Of a stretch of DNA of 64,000 nt, positions 50,261-57,758 are shown piece after piece (position 1 is the first letter of the stretch; every line of letters begins with the position of its first letter). Position numbers and translations under genes: made by a program. The stretch lies in contig CAYWKU010000003.1 of NCBI GenBank assembly GCA_964459325.1, forward strand, positions 1-64,000. The letters run 5' to 3'. The notes under the pieces are model-generated. The model saw nothing but the letters and a program-made list of their open reading frames with translations, had not been told where the DNA came from and did not search any database. The DNA is from CAYWKU01 sp964459325. Lineage in GTDB: Bacteria; RBG-13-61-14; CAYWKU01.

Positions 50261-51631
50261 ATGAAATACGACATACACTTGATGGTGGTAGAGCCTGACG
50301 TATCCATCAGGGAGGAGCTTAACGGCTGGCTTGGCTCAGAAGGCTACCACGTCACGGCCCTTGAAAGCAGCGACAGCGCATTGAAGCTTATTCACGAGCG
50401 CCTGTGGGACGCGGTAATAATGTCCCTGGATATACCCGGCAAGGACGGGTTGAAGGTTCTGGAGAGCTTGCATTCCGAGCAGCCCCGGATTCCGGTGCTG
50501 GTGATGGTGGAAGGCGACCGCTTGAGCGACGCCGGCCGGGCGCTCAAAACCGGCGCGGCGGATTACATCACCAGGCCCCCTGAGGAATCCGAAATCCAGA
50601 GCACAATCAGGCGCATTATCGAGTGCAGGGTGTGCGCCCGGGAGAACGAGCTCTTGAAGCAGCGCATGGACAATCTGCTGGAGCTCCAGACAATAGTGGG
50701 GCGCAGCGCTCAAACAAGCCAGATAAAGGAACAGGCAAAGAATATCGGGCCGCAGGAAAGCCCGGTTCTTATCGTAGGCGAAGCCGGCGTGGGCAAGGAG
50801 CATGTGGCCAAGATGATTCACGCCGCCGGCCCCCGAAGGCACATGCCGTTTGAAGCCACCAGCCTGGGGGCGCTGGCCGAATCGCTGGTGGAAAGCGAGC
50901 TTTTCGGGCACGAAAAGGCGGCCTTTACCGGCAGCGCTTTCGTCAAAAAGGGAAAGCTGGAGCTGGCGAACTTCGGAACGCTTTACCTCGACGGAATAAA
51001 CGAGCTTACCCCCGAGCAGCAGTTGAAAATCGAGCAGGTGATGGACGTGGGCGAGTTCCGCCGGGTGGACGGGACACAGGTCATACGCGCGGACGTGCGG
51101 CTGATATGCGGCTCGCGCACCGAACCGGGCGAGTTGGTCAAATCCGGCGCATTCCGGGAGGATTTATATAACCGCATAAGCCACAACGTAATTCACGTGC
51201 CGCCGCTTCGCGAAAGGCCCGAGGACATACCGTTGCTCGCCGACCACTTTCTGCAGATATACAGCTCCCGGCTGAACAAGAAAATAAAGCGCATAAGCCA
51301 GCGTGCCCTGGATTTTCTTACCGAGTATTCCTGGCCCGGAAACATCCGGGAGTTGCAGAACGCCATCGAGAGGGCCGTTATACTGGCGCGAACCGAAAAG
51401 GTGGACGAGGACGATTTGCCTTTCAGCATCCGGGGCTACCTGGAATCGCCCCGCACAAAGAAAATCAAGGAGTGGGAGAAGTACCACATCCGGAGAGTGC
51501 TTAACGAAAACGGCTGGAACATTTCCAAGTCGGCCAAGGACCTGGGTATAGACAGGGTCACCCTTTACAACAAAATCAAAAAGTACAAGCTGAAGAAACC
51601 CGGCGACGAGGCGGAGTTCGAGGAAATCTGA
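50261..51631 (+). CDS. NtrC-family regulator with degenerate receiver and ATPase motifs
   Basis: The 456-residue protein has the usual order: receiver (about 1-120, D57 in IMSLDIPG), AAA+ domain (about 145-380) and Fis-type HTH (about 410-447). Several key positions are changed. The receiver lacks the conserved Thr/Ser (VMVEGD) and has Arg for the conserved Lys (DYITRPPE). Walker A is GEAGVGKE; the sigma-54 loop is AAFTGS instead of GAFTGA; Walker B is LYLDGINE, with Gly for the catalytic Glu. It probably does not hydrolyse ATP or open sigma-54 complexes in the normal way and may act as a repressor or sigma-70 regulator. No kinase is adjacent. Confidence 0.85.
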   Translation: MKYDIHLMVVEPDVSIREELNGWLGSEGYHVTALESSDSALKLIHERLWDAVIMSLDIPGKDGLKVLESLHSEQPRIPVLVMVEGDRLSDAGRALKTGAADYITRPPEESEIQSTIRRIIECRVCARENELLKQRMDNLLELQTIVGRSAQTSQIKEQAKNIGPQESPVLIVGEAGVGKEHVAKMIHAAGPRRHMPFEATSLGALAESLVESELFGHEKAAFTGSAFVKKGKLELANFGTLYLDGINELTPEQQLKIEQVMDVGEFRRVDGTQVIRADVRLICGSRTEPGELVKSGAFREDLYNRISHNVIHVPPLRERPEDIPLLADHFLQIYSSRLNKKIKRISQRALDFLTEYSWPGNIRELQNAIERAVILARTEKVDEDDLPFSIRGYLESPRTKKIKEWEKYHIRRVLNENGWNISKSAKDLGIDRVTLYNKIKKYKLKKPGDEAEFEEI

Positions 51632-51640
51632 CAGCGCGGC

Positions 51641-52447
51641 TTACGCCGGCTTCAACGCACGCCAGGCCATTGACTGCCTCCTGGTTTTGAATTCGACATC
51701 CTCGAACCCGGCTTTCTCCAGCAGGTTTTTTAATTTTTCGGGCTCGGAGAAACTTATCCCCATCGAGGATACGCCCGGCCGAACCCACTTCAAAATCCCA
51801 CCGCGATAGTTGTAGGTTGTTCCCGTGAACCGCCCCCCCGGCTTTAGCAGTTCCCATATCCTGCGGCAAGCGCCCGGCTTATCCTCGAAAAGGTGCAACG
51901 CGCCCGTGCAATTGGCCGCGTCGAACCCGGCGGGCCCGAGCGGGGCGTTCATTATATCGCTCCGGACGAAGCAGATGTTTTGTGTACCCTCCCGGTCGGC
52001 AATAGCCGCTGCCCGGGTGAGCATGGGCGAGGATACGTCCAATCCCACAACCGTCCCCGCATCTCCCACCGCTTTGGAAAAAATCCGGCTGAAGTTTCCG
52101 GTACCGCATGCGACGTCCAGGACCGCCATGCCGGGGCCGAGTTCCATCATTCGGGGGATTATTTTCATCTCCCAGGCGAGGCTGCCCACCAGGCCGGTCA
52201 ACGCGGGGCGCAGCACTTTCTCGTAAATCATCACCGCCTGTCCCGACTCCATTGTTCTCTGGGCCAGGTGGAGACGCCCGCGAGGGTCGTCGGGCGGGAG
52301 GAAATCCGGGTATCCCTTATCAGTTGGATAAGCTTCCCCGCAATGGCCGCAGACGAACATTCCGCCGTCGGAGCGGAGAATGCCTTTATCCGGGCCGCAG
52401 GAAGGGCACCGTATGAGCTCGAGCAACTTTCCCCTCATTGTTCTCAT
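51641..52447 (-). CDS. SAM-dependent methyltransferase with N-terminal zinc ribbon
   Basis: The 268-residue protein opens with LIRCPSCGPDKGILR and FVCGHCGEAYPTDKG, a zinc ribbon like that of Trm112/RlmA-type methyltransferases. The class I SAM domain follows with MAVLDVACGTGNFSRIFSKA, VVGLDVSSPML and NICFVRSDIMNAPL. The end resembles UbiE/Coq5-like small-molecule methyltransferases (KPGGRFTGTTYN). The substrate is unknown. It is convergent with the regulator gene, ten bases apart. Confidence 0.82.
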   Translation of the reverse strand: MRTMRGKLLELIRCPSCGPDKGILRSDGGMFVCGHCGEAYPTDKGYPDFLPPDDPRGRLHLAQRTMESGQAVMIYEKVLRPALTGLVGSLAWEMKIIPRMMELGPGMAVLDVACGTGNFSRIFSKAVGDAGTVVGLDVSSPMLTRAAAIADREGTQNICFVRSDIMNAPLGPAGFDAANCTGALHLFEDKPGACRRIWELLKPGGRFTGTTYNYRGGILKWVRPGVSSMGISFSEPEKLKNLLEKAGFEDVEFKTRRQSMAWRALKPA

Positions 52448-52477
52448 TCGCCGGGAAATGCCGCCGGTTTCAGCAGC

Positions 52478-52921
52478 TTACCTGTACGTGTAATCTCCAC
52501 CCCGTCTTTTCCAGTTCCAGCTCGAGTCCGATTGTTCGGTGGTGACGGTCACGAAAGTGGGTGACTTGCCGGTCACCCCGGAAATCTGTATCGAGCTCCA
52601 CTCCCTGCCGGAAGTATCTTCAATGAAAATGAGGACGGTGTTGCCCACCCGGCTGGTGTATGTTTTCACGCCCGATTTCGTTCGCAATCGGCGGGAGATG
52701 TTCTCATGGGCGCTTTCGGGGCCGGAGTGGAGCTTGTAAATGGCCACCGAGCGGTACTTCAGCACCCGCTCGCTACCCCGCGGCAGGTCTATCCCCCATA
52801 TATCCGGAGAACGGCTCAGGCTTGCGGGAGCCGCCAGAAACACCAGCGCAGTGGCCACAATCGCCACGATAACCGATTTGCGCATCTTTGCCGCTGCTTC
52901 TGATAAACTGCTTTTCAACAT
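52478..52921 (-). CDS. Small secreted protein of unknown function
   Basis: The 147-residue protein has a signal-like segment (about 13-36, MRKSVIVAIVATALVFLAAP) and a mature part with alternating strand-like sequence (GNTVLIFIEDTSGREWSSIQ, SPTFVTVTT). It may start at ATG 52921 (GGGTGA upstream) or at internal ATG 52885, which would place the signal peptide at the very N-terminus. No Cys for lipid attachment is seen. It probably follows the regulator/methyltransferase block by chance. Confidence 0.55.
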   Translation of the reverse strand: MLKSSLSEAAAKMRKSVIVAIVATALVFLAAPASLSRSPDIWGIDLPRGSERVLKYRSVAIYKLHSGPESAHENISRRLRTKSGVKTYTSRVGNTVLIFIEDTSGREWSSIQISGVTGKSPTFVTVTTEQSDSSWNWKRRGGDYTYR

Positions 52922-53059
52922 GTCACCCGTTCGGAGAAGCCTAGAATTGATTTTATACTTACCGGGAACAAATCGTCAATCGAGGCAGTTGATGGGGGGT
53001 ACGCGACAAAAACGGGGGCAACGGAAACGCCCTCGTTTTGGCGATATTTACCGAACCGT

Positions 53060-53092
53060 GGTGGCGCCGATAGCCCGGCTATCGGCGCCACC
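53060..53092. repeat. 33-base perfect palindrome, copy A
   Basis: GGTGGCGCCGATAGC and GCTATCGGCGCCACC flank CCG. A close copy lies at 56820-56852. The two copies enclose the lipoprotein gene, the TonB receptor gene and the DUF3604 remnant. The surrounding 205-base gap has no gene. Confidence 0.75.
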
Positions 53093-53126
53093 CGGGAAAG
53101 AAAAGGAACGAACCGGACAAGTGAAA

Positions 53127-54116
53127 CTACTCGGCCAGGTGACAATGCCCCTCGCCGGAGTGCCCTATAGTTAAAAGCGCGTTTATGAACGTGTTGTAGT
53201 CGCGCTGGGGCATGTTATTCTGAAGCTCGGTTTGAGTCAGGTCGCAGTTGTGGTCGTTTATTGTGCCCGAGGCGCAAACGCCCAGGTCGGCTATGGGGCC
53301 GAATCCCAGCGCCACGGTATTCACTCCTTCACCCCAATCGTCGGCGGCGTCGCCGAAAATGTGGTCGGAGTGAAAGGTCAGGTGAGCCTCGCCGATTCCG
53401 CCGTTCGACACGAACCCGGCGGGGTCGTTGGGGCCGCAATCGACATAGGGCAGCTCCTCGTCGAGCTCGAGCCGGAAGTAATAAGTAACGCTGGTGGGGG
53501 CCAGGTCGGTGGCGACGCCTTCCCACACCATCGAGTATCCGCCCGCCACGGCGCTGTCCAGCGCCGCTTGAGCCGCTCCGCCCTTCAACTGCGCGGTACT
53601 GTCGGCGGCGGGGGTTACGGTAAAGTCCACCGAGTCGTAATTGCCCGCCACCACGCCTGTTACGATGCCCAGCGTTGTCGGGCCGGCCTGGTCGTGTAAA
53701 TCCACGAAGTAGGAACCCTTCAGGGGCACCCGGAAACTGGTGCCGCCGTCGGTCGTATCGGTCGAACCGTGCCCGGCGTGGTAGGAGCGGTCCATATCGC
53801 CGGCGGGGGAAGGTTTGGAGGACGCCGGAGCTCGTGGCTTGGCGGAAGATATGCCCGAAGTCTGCTCCGCGTAGATGTCCGTCAGGTACACATAAACGTG
53901 GTCAAACTCGATATGCCAGTCGTCGACGGACACGAACCCGTCGCGGATAAACTCCTCCCCGTCGGCAAGAAACATCAAATCCCCCCTTCCGGGGTCGAAG
54001 AAGCTTCCTTCATAATCCTCTTCATCCCATCCGCATGCGGCAAACGCTATGACCGCAATTGTCACCGCTACAAAAAGTAGTGCCTTCAAGAACCTGCCTT
54101 TTTTAACCGTTTTCAT
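53127..54116 (-). CDS. Lipoprotein next to a TonB-dependent receptor
   Basis: The 329-residue protein has a lipoprotein signal (FVAVTIAVIAFAACGWDEED, lipobox AFAAC), so it should be anchored in a membrane, probably the outer one. The mature protein is acidic, with repeated His (SYHAGHGS, HLTFHSDHIFGDAA, GHSGEGHCHLAE) and one Cys pair region (ASGTINDHNCD), consistent with metal binding. Strand-like segments suggest a beta-rich fold. I do not recognise a named family with certainty; MbnP-like or DUF4382-like similarity is only loose. It is 34 bases downstream of the receiver gene on the same strand and likely functions with it. Confidence 0.65.
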   Translation of the reverse strand: MKTVKKGRFLKALLFVAVTIAVIAFAACGWDEEDYEGSFFDPGRGDLMFLADGEEFIRDGFVSVDDWHIEFDHVYVYLTDIYAEQTSGISSAKPRAPASSKPSPAGDMDRSYHAGHGSTDTTDGGTSFRVPLKGSYFVDLHDQAGPTTLGIVTGVVAGNYDSVDFTVTPAADSTAQLKGGAAQAALDSAVAGGYSMVWEGVATDLAPTSVTYYFRLELDEELPYVDCGPNDPAGFVSNGGIGEAHLTFHSDHIFGDAADDWGEGVNTVALGFGPIADLGVCASGTINDHNCDLTQTELQNNMPQRDYNTFINALLTIGHSGEGHCHLAE

Positions 54117-54149
54117 CTCTTCCTCCTGAATTTTGGGTGTTTTTTAAAC

Positions 54150-56219
54150 TTAAAACTTTGCGAATACCGATAATTTGGCCGCAAGCGGAGTTCCGGGGGT
54201 GATGTGAAGGCCCGTATAAGTCGGCCCACCGGGGGAAGGCCGGGAAGTATAGGAGAAGCTTGTGTCGTCCCACTCGACGTCGAACAGGTTTTCCACCGAA
54301 AGCTCCGCCCCCCAGTGCTCGGTTTCGTAAGCGCCAAGCACGTCCACCACGTGATAGGCGCGCGATTGGTCGTCGTTCAAAAGCGGCCTGGGGCCTTCCC
54401 ACCGGTAGCGCACCGCTCCGCGCCACCCCGAGCGGCGCCGGGCGCTTACCACCTGGGTGAAAAGCAGCTCCGGCGTGCCGGGAATGTCTTCGCCCGTATC
54501 GGTAAACTCCGCCTCGGTGTGATGGAAGTTGGTGGCCAGGTATATCCAGTCGGCGGGCTCGATTCTCAACTCCAGGTCCTGCCCCTCGCGGCGGCTTTCA
54601 CCCTGTGGCGCCGAATATCCTGCCTCCGGCTGGAACACCAGCTCCTCTTCCTTGTCGGCAAACCACCATCCCCCGGCAATCGTCACCCGGTCGCTCCAGA
54701 AGCCGGCCTTTGTCGCAAACTCCCACATCCGCGCCCTCGGTATGTCGTGGCCGGAAGGCGGGGTCGCCATAAGGGGCGCCCGCTTCGAGTAAAACCCGAT
54801 ACCGTAGTTGGCGAACAAATCGAGGCTGCTCACGGTCCCTTTCTTCCGGTCAACGGGGCTTATAACTATCGAAGATTTCGGGGCAACCACGTCCGCCCAC
54901 GTTCGGGTGTCGGCGGGCTGTTCTTCGAGCCATATTGCGCCGTTGTAAACGTCCCGCGTGCCTTCTATATCGTAAAGAACCCGGTCATACCGGACGCCGC
55001 CCATCACCTGCAACCACCGCGCGGGCCATACTAACTGCTTCAGGTATGCTCCGACGGAGCTTTCGGTAAAATCGTAATCGGTCAGCGTGTTGAACGGCTC
55101 GCGGTCATCGGTATTGAGCTGATGCTGCTCCACCCGGTCACGGCGGGTGTTGACGCCCGCTTCGGTTTCGGCGCTCAGCCCGAAAAGCTCATACCGGAGG
55201 CTTGCCCACATGTCGAGGCCGTAGTAAATGCGGTCGTCGTCAAGCTCGTACTGGTCTCCCTTTTGCGGATGAAGGAGGTAGTAAGTGTAATTCGACCAGA
55301 TGGTCGAGGAGCGGTCCTGGAAGTACGCCCGTCCCCCGGTGCTCAATTTTTCGGTGTTGTGCTCCAGGGTGGCCGCGAATATCGAGCGATACGATTCACC
55401 GCCGTCGGTTTCGTCTATCGCCTCGTAACGCTCCATCCTGTCCAGCGCAATCCACTTGACGGGCGCCACGTCCGCCGCGTCGTATTCGGAATCGTAGCAG
55501 GCGGCCATGAACTTGAGAAGGGTTGAACTGCCGAAAGGTCGGGTAACCTGGAAGAATCCTCGCCCCGCCCGGAAATCCCCCGGGTCGGTGAATCCGTCGG
55601 TGGTTTCGTAATCGGCGGCCAGGTGAAACGATGCGCCCGCCGCCCGGAAGCCCGATTGGGCCATATATCGCCTGTAATCGAACGACCCTCCTGCGATTTC
55701 CAGGCGGTTGTGCTCGGGCAACTCCTTCGGGACAAAATCCACCGCCCCGGCCACCGCGAAGTTTCCATAGCGGGGGTCGTAAGGGCCTTTAATCATGTGC
55801 ATCCGGCCCAGCGTTTCCGGTATAAGGAAGAACAGGTCGAGATACCCCTGGCCGTGGACGTGAGAGACTTCGTTGAGCGGCACTCCCCCGAAGTAACCGG
55901 CCAGGTCCTGGCCGTGCTCGGCGTCGAAACCCCGCAGGAAGTATTGGTGAGCTTTCCCGCCTCCGGTGTGCTGGTTGATGTGAATGCCGGGGACCATCCT
56001 GATGAGGTCGGAGGGGTTCTGGCGGGGAAGGTTGAGGAAGTCCTTGTCGCGAACGACCTGGTCGGAGTAAGCGGTCAGCGGCCGGGCGGCTTCGACCACC
56101 ACTTCCTCGACCTCCTGCTTATCTTTCCTCCCCGCGTCGTCTTCCTGTGCGTAAACAGGTGATATTGCTAGAGATATTGCCAGCAGAACAACCTTGACCA
56201 TCCATATTTTCCGGGACAT
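54150..56219 (-). CDS. TonB-dependent outer-membrane receptor
   Basis: The 689-residue protein has a signal peptide (MVKVVLLAISLAISPVYAQE), a likely TonB box near EVEEVVVEAARP, and a plug domain with PRQNPSDLIRMVPGIHI, YFLRGFDAEHGQD and YDPRYGNFAVAGAVDFVPK, followed by a barrel ending in LSVFAKF. Plug sequence HINQHTGGGKAHQYFLRG and several His hint at a metal or metal complex as ligand, in line with neighbours. CAGGAG before ATG 56219 marks the start. The receptor and the lipoprotein form one operon. Confidence 0.88.
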   Translation of the reverse strand: MSRKIWMVKVVLLAISLAISPVYAQEDDAGRKDKQEVEEVVVEAARPLTAYSDQVVRDKDFLNLPRQNPSDLIRMVPGIHINQHTGGGKAHQYFLRGFDAEHGQDLAGYFGGVPLNEVSHVHGQGYLDLFFLIPETLGRMHMIKGPYDPRYGNFAVAGAVDFVPKELPEHNRLEIAGGSFDYRRYMAQSGFRAAGASFHLAADYETTDGFTDPGDFRAGRGFFQVTRPFGSSTLLKFMAACYDSEYDAADVAPVKWIALDRMERYEAIDETDGGESYRSIFAATLEHNTEKLSTGGRAYFQDRSSTIWSNYTYYLLHPQKGDQYELDDDRIYYGLDMWASLRYELFGLSAETEAGVNTRRDRVEQHQLNTDDREPFNTLTDYDFTESSVGAYLKQLVWPARWLQVMGGVRYDRVLYDIEGTRDVYNGAIWLEEQPADTRTWADVVAPKSSIVISPVDRKKGTVSSLDLFANYGIGFYSKRAPLMATPPSGHDIPRARMWEFATKAGFWSDRVTIAGGWWFADKEEELVFQPEAGYSAPQGESRREGQDLELRIEPADWIYLATNFHHTEAEFTDTGEDIPGTPELLFTQVVSARRRSGWRGAVRYRWEGPRPLLNDDQSRAYHVVDVLGAYETEHWGAELSVENLFDVEWDDTSFSYTSRPSPGGPTYTGLHITPGTPLAAKLSVFAKF

Positions 56220-56417
56220 ATTGAGGCTCCTGGTAACACATATTTTAAAATCGTGCTACTATTCTAACTCAAATAACACCAGTGTCAATACCCCTCGGAA
56301 TTTTTTTCGGAACTAAGTTTCTTCCACAAAATACGGACGAGCCGGCGGCTTACGTGGAAATCCCTTGCCCTGAAGTTACATTTTCCGACAACCCCCGAGA
56401 TAGCGATTACTAAGTTA

Positions 56418-56798
56418 TTGACCTTGCCCGCTTCAGAGGCTATAATCAACCCCTATTACACCGAGGAGGTTTCCGGAAAGTCCATCGAGTGGTCGTGGAC
56501 CGACGAGAACTTCGTCAATGAGCCTGGGGGGCGGAGCGTGGCTTATTACTTCCGCGTCATCCAGGAACCCACGCCGGGATATAATTGCAATCCCACTTAC
56601 ACCATCGAGCAGGGCAAAGAGTGCAGGATAGACGAGCCCGACGAAAAGGCGGTCGAAGAGAAAATAAATCCACAGGACGGCTCCGAGCCGGCGCCGCTGG
56701 CTTCCATACCCGACAACTGCTACACTGACCTCGACGATCCCGAGACCTATTGCGAAGAAAGGGCCTGGACTTCACCATTTTACATCATAAGGGAATAG
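56418..56798 (+). pseudogene. C-terminal remnant of a DUF3604 protein
   Basis: The 126-codon frame begins without a good start and ends EERAWTSPFYIIRE, the conserved end of DUF3604 proteins. It also has IEWSWTDENFVNEPGGRSVA and YYFRVIQEPTP, which match the last strands of that family. The missing 400-500 N-terminal residues are not present upstream. In many genomes DUF3604 genes lie between a peptidyl-prolyl isomerase and a HupE/UreJ-type permease, exactly the neighbours here, so this is a decayed member of that operon. The remaining piece is unlikely to be functional. Confidence 0.65.
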
Positions 56799-56819
56799 GA
56801 GAAGTTCGTAAGTGAAGAG

Positions 56820-56852
56820 GGTGGCGCCGATAGCTTGACTATCGGCGCGGTC
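56820..56852. repeat. 33-base palindrome, copy B
   Basis: GGTGGCGCCGATAGC, TTG, ACTATCGGCGCGGTC resembles the palindrome at 53060-53092 with a few changes in the loop and right arm. It precedes the isomerase gene. Confidence 0.7.
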
Positions 56853-56876
56853 ACAAAACGTCGCAAATCACCACCG

Positions 56877-57758
56877 ATGAGTTTGTTTAACAGGAAAATT
56901 TACGCCCCGCTGGCGATAGCGGCAGGGGCTCTTTTGTTGGGCCTTTCGCTGTTGTACCAATCCCCCGGCGACGGCGGCTCCACCTCCCCACCCGGAAGCG
57001 ATTCCTTCACCAATGCCAACGAACGGACCCGAAAAAAACAGCTCGAAATTTCCCGCGAGTTGATAAGCTCGATGGTGGACAGCGCCCTGGCCGAAAACCC
57101 TTCCCTGCGCGAAAACAAACAAATGCTTCGCGGGCAAATCAGGAAAGGGCTCGAGGAGGAGGAGATGATTGTTGCCGAAGCCGTCCGGCAGGGGCTTGCT
57201 TCCACCGACCCCATCGCCCGCAACCGCCTCCGGGAGCTTATCATACTGGGCCTGTACCAGGAAGCGGACGCCGGGCTTACATCGGAGGCAATAAAGGAAT
57301 ACTACCGCAATCACAAGCGTAAATACTTCATGCCCGAGATGCGAAAGGCGCGGCACCTGTTCGTAAGGGTCACCAACGTAACCGACGACGAAAAGGCGCA
57401 CAAAACGCTGAAAAAGCTCCTGGCCGAAGCAAAAGGGCCGGAGGAGGGGCAATCGGAGGATTTGAAGAAAGCCATAGCGCCAAAGTGGATAACCCGCTCG
57501 GAAGTCACCTCCAGGTTCGGCCCCACCTTCGCCGATACCTTCTTCTCGGTCGAGCCGGGCGGGTGGAGCGAGCCCATCCGGTCCACCTCCGGCTGGCATA
57601 CCATAGAAATTCTCGAAGTATCCCCGGCGCGTCAGAGAAGTTTCGAGGAAGTCGAGGCACAGGTGAAATCCGACCTGCAGAAGAAATTGCGCCACGAGGC
57701 TTACGTCAGGGAAATCGAAAGGTTGTCGGAAGAGTACGAGGTGAAGATTGTCCCCTGA
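56877..57758 (+). CDS. Membrane-anchored PpiC/SurA-type peptidyl-prolyl isomerase
   Basis: The protein (293 residues from ATG 56877) has a signal-anchor near the N-terminus (LAIAAGALLLGLSLLY), a SurA-like N-terminal helical region and a parvulin domain from about 165 (KYFMPEMRKARHLFVRVTN, then FFSVEPGGWSEPIRSTSGWH). It should assist folding of exported proteins in the periplasm. The longer in-frame start at 56835 is within a repeat and lacks a ribosome site. Its stop overlaps the next gene, so both are coupled. Confidence 0.75.
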   Translation: MSLFNRKIYAPLAIAAGALLLGLSLLYQSPGDGGSTSPPGSDSFTNANERTRKKQLEISRELISSMVDSALAENPSLRENKQMLRGQIRKGLEEEEMIVAEAVRQGLASTDPIARNRLRELIILGLYQEADAGLTSEAIKEYYRNHKRKYFMPEMRKARHLFVRVTNVTDDEKAHKTLKKLLAEAKGPEEGQSEDLKKAIAPKWITRSEVTSRFGPTFADTFFSVEPGGWSEPIRSTSGWHTIEILEVSPARQRSFEEVEAQVKSDLQKKLRHEAYVREIERLSEEYEVKIVP

